Part shown: positions 53,700 through 62,596 of the stretch, piece by piece | How positions within the stretch are numbered: the first letter of the stretch is position 1 | Layout: every line of letters starts with the position of its first letter | Assembly (NCBI RefSeq): GCF_902506145.1 | Contig: NZ_LR733519.1 | Location: forward strand, 554,672-618,671 | Length of the DNA: 64,000 bases | Reading direction: 5' to 3' | Origin: Burkholderia sp. 8Y | GTDB lineage: Bacteria; Pseudomonadota; Gammaproteobacteria; Burkholderiales; Burkholderiaceae | The notes under the pieces: generated by a model | What the model was told of the DNA's origin: nothing | Databases searched by the model: none | Seen by the model: only the letters and a program-made list of their open reading frames with translations | Made by a program: the position numbers and the translations under genes

Positions 53700-55259
53700 G
53701 GCAGTAAGGAGTACGTATTTTATGGGGGTTGCAGGCGGCGAAGAACGATCGGCTATCCGTGCTTGGGCGTCGAGATCACTGGCCGGCTACTTCGGTGGAA
53801 GCTTGATGCAACGGTAGTGATGGCGACCGGCGCCAGCACCTAGGCGCTTGCCGCTCGGTGGCAATCCGGGCTGTGCCAGCAGGTCATCACGTTGAACGCA
53901 CGACTTGATTGCTCCGAGACCACGGTCGGCGCCCTGTATTAGCTTTTACGGCGAGGGATGCGGACCTCTTGAGGGGAAACAGCGAAAAAGTGACCTAGTT
54001 GAGATATGCGGAGGTAACAATTGCTAGATCAGCAACTTGGCGGCACAAAGGAGCCGCACCGTTTGCGGCTGCGCGTAGACCTAGGCAGCGACCAGCTAGC
54101 TAGATGCGCGGCCGACACATCATCGGCAGTAGCAGGCGAGGTCTGCGGCGTCTGCGTCGCACGACGCGGCGGCCACCTGCTGCGGCGGCGTTGCACGACT
54201 AAGGCGACGCTGTTCCGCATAGAACGATCCGTCCGACACGGCGTGGCCGCGAACGGCTAACCGCACCCGATCACGGGAACGGTGGGAGTCGCGAAAGCGC
54301 CACACTCACGATCACCGATAATTTCGTCGTGGCTGTGCCGCGTGCATGGGGCTGTATCGGCACACGAAGGGAATCATCAACGCCGCAGGCCGTTTGGCGG
54401 TGTGGCCGGGCGGCGCCATTCTCGGTGACGTACAGCCCGAGCCTACCCGCTGAACCTAACGCCAGTCTTCCCCGCAGACGTCACCACGGATCGGGAGGGA
54501 ACCGACGAGTATCAGAGCTTCAGCAATGCCGCACTGAAGTACAACATGTCCGTCGATTTGGCTGCCTCCGCGTTTGATCCGTCTGTCGTGATGCAGAACA
54601 ACTTGATCCGTCGATATGGTGCACGTGCTTGCACTCATCGATGATTTCCCGCAAGCGGTGCGCCAACGGGTGTAGCGAGAAACAACTCGTTCCTCTTCAA
54701 GCAACTTCCGCTGACACGAACCGCATGGTGATTGCGTCTCACAGGACTTACGATGTATCGGCAGCCTGTACGCTCGACTTTCGGGCAGGTTCTGCGGCGT
54801 GACCGACATCACAACGATCCAGTCGCGAATCTTCGACGGCACGAGTGCGGGCAATCCGCGATTGCCGAGCGTCATCAAGGAGGCTCCCGCAGTCGTCAGT
54901 TTCTATGCGGCGCCTCCGGCCGATCCGCAGAGCGACACCGAACGTCTGACGACGACAAAGCGGCAGACCAAGGCTGTCAAATTGTTCTGATCATGGTTGT
55001 TCACGACTGCCGTCTTCGCCGCCGCGCAGTGGGCATGCCGCGACGAATTCAATGGGGTCGCCCGCTGTTAAGCATTTGATAAGCACCATCGCCGGAACAT
55101 GCGTCGCCGGAAAGCAGGGCGTCCCTCTGCCCACCTTGCGGCTGGTAACAGACAGCGCAGCCAGCGGACGGGCGTGGCGTCGCTACCTCGTCGCCCCGTG
55201 GCACCGAACCCGGAAGCAGCTCGTTGAAGGAACTCGACTTTACATAGGATAAGCGGCTT
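53700..55259. other. Decayed region with two coding-like remnants
   Basis: About 1.56 kb without an intact gene. A plus-strand frame at 54453-54644 reads TDEYQSFSNAALKYNMSVDL and AASAFDPSVVMQNNLIRRYG, bounded by stops. A second at 54799-54990 (GTG) reads TDITTIQSRIFDGTSAGNPR to TKRQTKAVKLF. Both look like real protein but are not recognised and may be parts of one lost gene. The right end holds the PAP2 promoter. Confidence 0.4.
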
Positions 55260-55955
55260 GTGAACGCATTCGATACATCGATTCAAACCTATCTCATCCA
55301 TATCGCCCCGTCATCCGACGTGTTTACTCACGCGGTCCGCGTCCTTGCCGATTTCTATGTGTTCAAAGGGGTCCTTCCGCTCGCGATCCTGTACGCGATG
55401 TGGTTCAAACCGGGCAGTTCGCTCGCCTACCGCCGAGAGATGGTCGTCGCAATTCTGTCCTCCGCGATGGTCGCTTTCGTTGTTGGACGGCTTCTTGCGC
55501 TTCTCTTGCCGTTTCGTCTCAGACCCATCTACGACGCGAGCCTCGGCTTGGCCTTCCCGGGCGCAAGCGACGCTAGCAATCATCTCCGGCTATGGAGCTC
55601 GTTGCCGAGCGACCATGCCGCGCTGTGGATGTCGGTAGCGGTGGGGATCTTGCTTGTGTGGCGCTGGATCGGCGTACTGGCGGTCCTGCACTGCGCACTG
55701 TTCATCTGCTTGCCTCGGGTCTACCTAGGACTGCACTATCCGACGGACGTCATTGCGGGCGCCGTGATTGGCGCAACGGTCGTCGTGTTACTGACGCGAG
55801 ATGGCTTGAGAGCGCGATTCGCGCCGTGTATCGTGGGGCTGATGGACCGCAGCCCGGCCGTAGGCTACACGGCAGCTTTTTTATTTTTCTTTGAACTCGC
55901 CACTATGTTCGATGAGCCCCGACTACTCGCGATATCGCTGTTCAAGGTGCTCTAG
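55260..55955 (+). CDS. PAP2-family membrane phosphatase (undecaprenyl-diphosphatase-like)
   Basis: A 231-residue inner-membrane protein with five or six hydrophobic segments. The three phosphatase motifs are present: a reduced first motif (FRLRPIYD), SLPSDHAA (Ser-x-x-His) and RVYLGLHYPTDVIAG with the nucleophile His and Asp. BcrC/YbjG-type enzymes recycle undecaprenyl pyrophosphate, needed for glycan export. Start is GTG 55260 after AGGATAAGC. The usual KXXXXXXRP Lys of motif 1 is not seen. Confidence 0.85.
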   Translation: MNAFDTSIQTYLIHIAPSSDVFTHAVRVLADFYVFKGVLPLAILYAMWFKPGSSLAYRREMVVAILSSAMVAFVVGRLLALLLPFRLRPIYDASLGLAFPGASDASNHLRLWSSLPSDHAALWMSVAVGILLVWRWIGVLAVLHCALFICLPRVYLGLHYPTDVIAGAVIGATVVVLLTRDGLRARFAPCIVGLMDRSPAVGYTAAFLFFFELATMFDEPRLLAISLFKVL

Positions 55956-56294
55956 CAGGTCTGCACCGTTGTCGCGTCAGCGCGCACGCCGCCCGTCAAC
56001 ACGCCTCCCGCCCGCGTAGGCAACTTTGAGAGGGCGAGGGGCCCTCTCGTCAATGCCGCGATGCGCGAGAGCTAACCGGAGCGCCGCTAACCGGAACCAA
56101 TGGCCTAGCATCTGTCAAATCTGGAAACGAACAAGTCGCCTTCGCAAAGACCGGCCTTCACCATCAGGTTCGCCAGCGAGAGGTCGTCGACCGCACGGCG
56201 TTTGTAGCGCCATAGCAGTGAGTTCGACGGCTCTTGATGTGCCGTCGCTCAATGTCTTTCGGTATGATGGCGGTTCGTTAGCATTGGAGGGGCA
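55956..56294. other. Intergenic region before the HU gene
   Basis: About 340 bases; no gene recognised. Ends with a TTGGAGGGGCA ribosome site for HU. Confidence 0.4.
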
Positions 56295-56573
56295 ATGAAC
56301 AAGCAAGAATTGATCGACGCTGTTGCATCAGATGCCGGCACCACAAAGAATGAGGCCGAGCAGACGATCAACGCGGTCCTTGCCACAATTTTGAATGAGG
56401 TGGCTGCGGGTCGGGCTGTCCAACTGATCGGGTTCGGAACATTTGGAACCGGCGACCGCTCTGCGCGTACGGGGCGCAATCCTGCGACTGGCGAGACTCT
56501 CCAGATTGCTGCCGCTAAGACAGTCAAGTTCACGGCGGGCAAAGCGTTCAAGGACGCCGTCAACCAGTCCTGA
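56295..56573 (+). CDS. HU-family DNA-binding protein
   Basis: A 92-residue nucleoid protein. [20 protein letters not shown] is the typical helical start, [21 protein letters not shown] includes the beta-arm with the Asn-Pro that intercalates into DNA, and the end is [13 protein letters not shown]. Residues that usually read FxxxxRxAR are [19 protein letters not shown] before the ATG is strong. Close to HupB. Accessory HU genes are frequent near mobile or laterally gained DNA. Confidence 0.93.
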   Translation: MNKQELIDAVASDAGTTKNEAEQTINAVLATILNEVAAGRAVQLIGFGTFGTGDRSARTGRNPATGETLQIAAAKTVKFTAGKAFKDAVNQS

Positions 56574-56949
56574 GATAGCTGGCGAGCCCCCCGGACCAGA
56601 CCGATCGGCTATCCAATGGCAGCAGGTTCGTTAGCTTTACCGCAGCGTTGTTCCCGCCCACATGGAGCGGCGAGAGAAGCTGCGTCATCTGTCGGCTTGG
56701 CGTTCTGTGCGTTAAACGCCAAGCGCAAAGATGGCCAGACACGCGCGACACTTGCCGCTAGCTTCCCGAGCGTTCTGGCAGCTGTAGTGCTTTTCCGACG
56801 TTTGCGACGCTGTCCGGACTTTTACCTCGACCGGGCTTCGAGCAACCTTAGTGGGTTCGTACCTCAAGGACGGGCGGAATGCCGACCGGTCTGACTATGT
56901 GGTGTTGCCGAACAACCTGAAAGTCCGTTAGCGCCTTCGCACGCGTTTC
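56574..56949. other. Region with an unknown C-terminal remnant
   Basis: A plus-strand frame ending at 56931 reads FTSTGLRATLVGSYLKDGRN and ADRSDYVVLPNNLKVR before the stop, coding-like but not recognised. The rest is unstructured. Confidence 0.3.
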
Positions 56950-57440
56950 TTGGGCACGCGTGGCGACCGTAGCACCGTCGCTTTCTCCGCGGATGCCGGG
57001 GCGACGCTTAAGGCGCTATTGAAGGGACATAATAACGACGTGGTCGGCCTGGCGATCGGTTACGCGGAGATCGGTCGCATGTGCGTCGCGCAGTGCGGAG
57101 ACCGTGATCGAAGCGACCTTTCGGTACGAAGTGACGCCCTAGCGGCTGCTACAGGCCGACCCCCACTATTTTCTAGGCCATCGGCTGGGCCTGCGGCACG
57201 TCGATGCGCAAGACAGCGGGCGGCTCTTCTAGGAAATCGAAGCGTCTTCCAGTTGCGCCGCACGAAGAGCGGCAGTTACAGCCTGCCGTACATCGACGGC
57301 GACACGAGACAGTTGCTCGGCCTCGACCTCGCGGCGCTGGCCGCCGATCCGACGAGCATCCGTTCCCCAACTTGACACGCCGACGACCCGCATCGGCGCT
57401 GAGTTCGTTGTCGGCCTCAGGACAGACATCGTTTCCAGGG
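56950..57440 (+). pseudogene. C-terminal remnant of an OprB-type carbohydrate porin
   Basis: Three segments in different frames match the end of OprB porins. They are DAGATLKALLKGHNNDVVGL with AIGYAEIG (56990-57072), AETVIEATFRYEVTP followed by a TAG where Trp is expected (57098-57146), and TRIGAEFVVGLRTDIV (57377-57430). Indels and the nonsense codon make it non-functional. Only about a third of the gene is left. Confidence 0.55.
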
Positions 57441-57516
57441 ACGTCGCTAACGGCGACGTTGTCGAATCGGTTGTCCAATGGGGAACTTCGCGACGATGCA
57501 CGAAAGTGGCAATGCA

Positions 57517-57877
57517 TCAGCCGTCGTCGAGATCCGGATCAATCAGCTCTGGATGCAGTTCAACGTATAAGAGAACCAGCCAGCGCCGCGCGCAGTTTTG
57601 TGAGATGTAGACAAGGCGGGGCGGTGCCCCCACTGTGCCGACTTGGCGCGTCTTAACGGCTGCGGAAAAGGCGCCCCTCGCGTCACCACGCACCCAGACG
57701 TACGCCATCAAGAGCGTCAGCGTTCCAAACGCCGCGAAGATAGTCTCAGGCACTTCCTCCCCGTTTTTTTGCGCGCACCGCAACCCAAAACAGCGATGTG
57801 ACCGCGAGCGTGAGAAGCTGTGCGGCTAGTGAAGTAACCAGATGGGCTTTGAGCCGCATTTTCCCGCTCTTCTTCAT
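57517..57877 (-). pseudogene. Small two-helix membrane protein with a homopolymer frameshift
   Basis: From ATG 57877 on the minus strand the product starts MRLKAHLVTSLAAQLLTLAV (from its second Met) and ends SLFWVAVRAKK in a run of seven A (57764-57770). The next frame continues NGEEVPETIFAAFGTLTLLM with a second helix and AYVWVRGDARGAF. A one-base change in the A7 tract would join them into a small membrane protein. Family not recognised. It may be intact in the cell if the A run was miscounted. Confidence 0.5.
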
Positions 57878-58243
57878 GTGATCTCTTTGCTGTTCACAGC
57901 TAGCAGTATTGTGTGCCGAACAGAGCCGCGATTAACGTCAGGATTTCGATGCACCGAGGGGGAAATACTCATTGCGACGGCGAGTTGAGTGTTCGGGGCT
58001 CCCACTGCAACAAGCGACGTTGGCGGAGCACGAAGCCACTATATGCATGGGGGCTTCGTCATCGCTTACAAGAGCGTTGGTCCTAGACTAGCCCCGATGC
58101 TCAGTTTCCGCCCGTGGTAACCCCCGCAAGGGCGCCTATGGACACCGCCTGCTTGCCCACGCGCACGAGGCCGTCGCTTGCGGCTCCGTGCACTCTTTCG
58201 CAGGTCGCAGCGAATCGAGTGAGTCGGTACAACGCCGAGAGTG
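57878..58243. other. Intergenic region
   Basis: About 370 bases; short minus-strand frames only, nothing supported. Confidence 0.35.
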
Positions 58244-58770
58244 CTAGAACATGCGCCGCAAAGCGTCGCTGCGAGCCAACGATCGACGACGACGCCGACA
58301 CGCGACAAGCAGAATAAACAGGGCCAACAAAGCCCAGGCGAGGCAGCAATGAGCCTCGCTCAACGCCTCCTTCAGCACAACGTCTCTAGGCGCAATGAGG
58401 GGGTAGTACATTAGACCGAACAGTCTGACGAACCATCCCCGAGACGAAGCATCGGCCCACCCTGTGATCGGCACAGCGAGTAGAAGGCTATAGACCGCCG
58501 CGCGAGCGAGGTAAGCATAATGGCAGGCGGGTGTGAAACAGCCGAAGCGTCCGGCTCGTAGATCGCTCGTGAGACAGTGTGAATGAGCTCCAGCGCGATA
58601 AATGCTGCACCGACCGACAGGTGCCAGCCCATCAGTTCAGTCGGTGGTCCGCTGTCAGCTTTCGGCATGACGCACCCGAATATGAATGCGATACAAGCAA
58701 GCAGCACGGCCAGCCAATTTAGAAGCCGTATCACCGGAGGGTAGCTGGATTGTGAAGCGGTTTGGACCAC
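58244..58770 (-). pseudogene. Cytochrome b561 with a frameshift
   Basis: The minus strand encodes a four-helix diheme cytochrome b561. PPVIRLLNWLAVLLACIAFI and MGWHLSVGAAFIALELIHTV carry heme-ligand-type His, then a shift near 58500 (one G missing in a CGCGCGGCGG stretch). YSLLLAVPITGWADASSRGW and EAHCCLAWALLALFILLVA follow in the next frame to the end DALRRMF. Start appears to be GTG 58770. Would transfer electrons from quinol if intact. Confidence 0.65.
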
Positions 58771-59488
58771 TTGACGTTATCGATGAGGGAAATAGACGTA
58801 ATGATGCTCTTGCAAAAATGATGAAACGCTTAAGCAGCTCGCGGACTCTGGACGGCCGCGGACCTCCGGTGAGCACTCGCAGTCCTGCACAAACGGCGGC
58901 ATACATACGCGCGCCGAGCGCCTGTCGTTGACAGTCATTCGGTTCATCCGCAACGCTAATTCCTGTGCCGGGCCGCGACTGCACACCGTGAAGGATTCAC
59001 CGCAATGCGTCCACTGTGGCGCGATGGCTCCGTCGCCGTGAGGGCGTGCGGAGTAGTACGGTGGTTGGACTGGTCGCGCGCAACGTCGGTGGACGGGTCA
59101 ACATCGCCTCCCGACACGACGCGACCTGGCGGAGGTCATCCCAGTTCACCTCTTCATCTGCTGCTGATTTAATGCACCGCATGCGGCTTCCACCACATTT
59201 AACGGGTGCTGCCGGCGGTGGTACCAATGGCCGAAGATTGTCGAGACCGCTCCGTTTGGGTTCGCCTGCAAAGTTGCATAGGTCATTACCAGCGACCGAC
59301 GCGACGACGGTCGGCGCTGCGAAATGCCGCGGGACAACGGCTGCCATCGAAAAACTTCCCGTGCAGCCGTTGTCGCGCTCTCATTAGGCGTGCCGCACAC
59401 TAATTCGCCCTTGATGCGCCTGTAGATACTACGCCCCGGGCTTGCCGTGTCTACCATTCGTCGAAGCTTTCCGTCAAGCCAGAATGGG
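58771..59488. other. Gene-free region between the cytochrome remnant and kup
   Basis: About 720 bases. Frames on both strands are long in places but have no recognisable product or ribosome site, so they look like chance frames in GC-rich DNA. Confidence 0.4.
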
Positions 59489-61387
59489 TTAGAGATTGAT
59501 CTGACCACCCATTTCGACCACGCGGTTCGCAGGCAGACTGTAATACTCGGCTGCCTGTGCAGCGTTCCTAGCGAGGAATGCGAAGAGCCTCTCGCGCCAA
59601 AGCGGCATCGCGTTGCTTGCGCCCGTCGCCATGACCGTATCCCGCGCAAGGAAGAACGACGTCTCAGCCGGCTCGTAATGCCAGTCTGGCATCTGTTTCT
59701 GCGCCAGTTCAAGAATCGCCGGCACGTTGGGGATTTCCATGAAGCCATGATGGACCGTGACGGCATAGCATTCGTGCCCTAAGTTCTTGACGACGACCTT
59801 CTTGTCGTCTGGTACGTGCGGAACGTTGTCGGTGGTGCCCGCCAGGAAGATATTAGTTTGATGCATGACCGCGTTGTGCTTCAGGTTATGCAGGAACGCG
59901 GACGGCGCCATGTCAACGACCCCGCCCGGGAAGACCGCGGTGCCGTTGACCCGCGGCGGCGGATTGGCGCCGTCACACAGGGAACGAATAAGTCCCGCCA
60001 ATGGAAGGTTGTCGTTTGTCATTCGCTCAACCACGGTCTGACGCCCCTTATGCCAGGTCGTCATCACGGTGAACAACGCTGCGCCGGCGAGCAGGGGAAA
60101 CCATCCGCCCTCCACAATCTTCGAAAAGTTGCTTGAAACGAACACGGCATCGACAAGGGCCAGCGGGCCAATAACGGCGAAGGTCGCAAGCGGCTTCCAG
60201 TTCCACAGGCAGTGCGTGATGAAGTACATCAGCAGAGTTGTCAACAGCATCGTCGAGGCGACGGCGATGCCGTAGGCAGCGGCAAGATTGTCGGATGACT
60301 TGAAGAAGACGACAAGGAACACGACGGCCGCGTACAGCGAAACGTTGATGAAAGGAACGTAGACCTGTCCGATCTCGTGGGTTGACGTGTGGACAACCGG
60401 GATGCGCGGCAAGAAGCCTAGCTGGACCGCTTGCTTGGTCATCGAGAAAGCGCCCGATATCACGGCCTGAGAGGCGATGATCGTTGCCACGGTCGCGAGC
60501 ACAACGAGTGGGATGAGCCCCCAGCCTGGCGCGGATTGGAAGAACGGCTGAGCTACCGCGGCGGGATTCTGTAGAACGAGCGCGGCCTGACCGAAATAGT
60601 TCAGTACAAGGCTTGGTAGCACCAGAACAAGCCACGCTAGCCGTATCGGCAGTTTTCCGAAGTGACCCATGTCAGCGTATAGCGCCTCCCCGCCGGTCAA
60701 CGCAAGAAACACCGAACCGAGCACGACGAACGCCGTGGCGGGCGCGTGGGCGAGAAACGCGATGGCATAGACGGGCGATACGGCGCGCAGGATTTGCGGA
60801 TGCGGAATGATATGCGACAGGCCTAGCGCGGCCAACGTCAGGAACCACGCGATCATGACCGGGCCGAACACCTTGCCTACCGCACCGGTGCCGCGTTTTT
60901 GCAGCTTGAAAAGCCCGGTGAGAATGACCAGAGAGATAGGAACGATCCATTCGGTGAGGTGAGGGTCAACAAGCGTAACGCCCTCAACGGCGGAGATAAC
61001 TGAGATGGCTGGCGTGATCATCGAGTCGCCGTAGAACATCGCCGCGCCGAACACACCAAGCGTTAGCAGTAACTGGCGCAGGCGCGCAGGCGCGACGCCT
61101 GAAGCCAGTGCCGTAAGCGCGAGAATTCCGCCTTCCCCGTCATTGTCTGCCCGCATGACGAAGCTGACGTATTTGAGCGTGACGACGATTATGATCGCCC
61201 AGAGTATGAGCGAGACGATGCCGAAGACGTTGGCCGGGGTGACACCGCCGGCAGCCTTCAGGCACTCCCGAAGTGTGTAGAGGGGACTGGTTCCTATGTC
61301 GCCGAAGACTACGCCGATGGCGCCCATCACCAGCGCTGGATTAACCTTAGAGGCAGCATGAGACGATGGAATGGCTGGTGAAGTCAT
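59489..61387 (-). CDS. kup: Kup-type low-affinity potassium transporter
   Basis: A 632-residue K+/H+ symporter. ALVMGAIGVVFGDIGTSPLY in the N-terminus is the KUP signature, NDGEGGILALTALA follows TM2, and GGEALYADMGHFGK is the conserved TM6-7 loop. About 12 membrane segments and a 150-residue cytoplasmic C-terminal domain. Length is family-typical. Mid-sequence motifs are intact with no frameshift, unlike its neighbours. Works in potassium uptake under osmotic or acid stress. Confidence 0.95.
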   Translation of the reverse strand: MTSPAIPSSHAASKVNPALVMGAIGVVFGDIGTSPLYTLRECLKAAGGVTPANVFGIVSLILWAIIIVVTLKYVSFVMRADNDGEGGILALTALASGVAPARLRQLLLTLGVFGAAMFYGDSMITPAISVISAVEGVTLVDPHLTEWIVPISLVILTGLFKLQKRGTGAVGKVFGPVMIAWFLTLAALGLSHIIPHPQILRAVSPVYAIAFLAHAPATAFVVLGSVFLALTGGEALYADMGHFGKLPIRLAWLVLVLPSLVLNYFGQAALVLQNPAAVAQPFFQSAPGWGLIPLVVLATVATIIASQAVISGAFSMTKQAVQLGFLPRIPVVHTSTHEIGQVYVPFINVSLYAAVVFLVVFFKSSDNLAAAYGIAVASTMLLTTLLMYFITHCLWNWKPLATFAVIGPLALVDAVFVSSNFSKIVEGGWFPLLAGAALFTVMTTWHKGRQTVVERMTNDNLPLAGLIRSLCDGANPPPRVNGTAVFPGGVVDMAPSAFLHNLKHNAVMHQTNIFLAGTTDNVPHVPDDKKVVVKNLGHECYAVTVHHGFMEIPNVPAILELAQKQMPDWHYEPAETSFFLARDTVMATGASNAMPLWRERLFAFLARNAAQAAEYYSLPANRVVEMGGQINL

Positions 61388-61714
61388 AGGCTCTCGTAAC
61401 GTGATCGTAACCCGCGCTATGACATAGTCGCGGACTCAGGCGGCCATCGCTCCATGAGTCGATGCGCCGGCCGCGAGTGATACCTTTTCCGCGCATCGTC
61501 TCATGTAAGCAACTGCCAAGCGCAGACGTCGGGTGGCTTGGAGGTGCCCAAGTACGCGGCCGAGACTGAAGTCATCGTGGCGCACGCCGTGGCAATCGCG
61601 AGGTGTTGCCGCTAGTCCTCCAGACCTTGCGAAACGTCGCAGTTGGCTGCGCCCAAAGAGAGTATGGGGGGCAATTCCTTACGCCGGACTTATGTCGCTC
61701 GTCGGCGAGCGCTT
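61388..61714. other. Intergenic region between kup and the ParB-like gene
   Basis: About 330 bases holding the kup promoter; no other feature recognised. Confidence 0.4.
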
Positions 61715-62338
61715 TCACGCCCCGTCGCCGGATTTGGCTGTTGGTGGCCGCTTGAACCCAGGAAGCGTTCGTGCATCGGGACTGCAGGCAAGATGAACAC
61801 CTTGGTCGACGGCTGCCCTAAACTGGAAGGAATCGGCCCACATCGGAATGCGAGTCCGGTAAAACGCCGCCCATTGAAATTCGGCAAATGGTTCAGGCGT
61901 CTTCACGTAGCCGCCCGCGCTACGCACGAATGCAGCAAGGCTGCGGTAAGGATCGTCCCTGAGCCCTGCGATCTGGTCGGGAATAATCGAAAGTGCGCGC
62001 AAGATGCCCCGTTCGTCGAAAGGGTGTACCCAGCGGCGCTCGATCACTGCGTCCCAGAAGTCATCCTTGGATAGCGTCGAGAGATCCTCGACGACATTCA
62101 CGAAGGCGTGGGTGACCGAGGCATCTGACAGGGCGCGCGCGAGGTGATGGTGGTCGATGACGTAGTGCAGGTCGTGTTTCCCAAGCACAACTGGAATCGG
62201 CGCCTCAATTAGGAACTGCTTCAGCGCCTTATCGTCGAGAGACACGACGTGCTTTCGTTTCTCCTCGACCTCCAACGAACCCACCGTTGCCTGAAGGGGG
62301 CGCAGATGCTCGATTTTTATCTTGATAGGCTTGGTCAT
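61715..62338 (-). CDS. ParB-like nuclease-domain protein (ParBc_2 type)
   Basis: A 207-residue protein. IKIEHLRPLQATVGSLEVEE and PVVLGKHDLHYVIDHHHLAR form the ParB/Srx-like catalytic fold of the ParBc_2 (DUF1863-like) family, with the diagnostic DHHH-type stretch. No helix-turn-helix follows, so it is not a partition ParB. The ATG at 62338 is preferred over an in-frame start at 62422 because the fold begins directly after it; the ribosome site is weak. Function unknown. Confidence 0.78.
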   Translation of the reverse strand: MTKPIKIKIEHLRPLQATVGSLEVEEKRKHVVSLDDKALKQFLIEAPIPVVLGKHDLHYVIDHHHLARALSDASVTHAFVNVVEDLSTLSKDDFWDAVIERRWVHPFDERGILRALSIIPDQIAGLRDDPYRSLAAFVRSAGGYVKTPEPFAEFQWAAFYRTRIPMWADSFQFRAAVDQGVHLACSPDARTLPGFKRPPTAKSGDGA

Positions 62339-62596
62339 TTGAGGACAGGTTTCTTTGTTTTCTGGGATAACGGACAGAGGACCTTGCAGCGCGCGTAAAG
62401 GGTTAGAGGCTTTCCAAAGCAACTAGCAGTCCCGTCCCCCGACACCGCGCCGCAGAACTCGAAAACTCGAAGATATGGCTTTGGTGGCTACAGATGGCCG
62501 GCGCTCCTTGCACAAAGTCGCCCCTTATTAGTCACGCGCTTTATGTTTGCCTGGGTGGTCTATGCGCTTACACCCGAACAACCGTCTATGTCTTTG

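Noticed and set aside
58997..59766. Minus-strand frames left of kup that resemble a gene by length
   Set aside because: Products are basic and lack domains; part overlaps kup in another frame.
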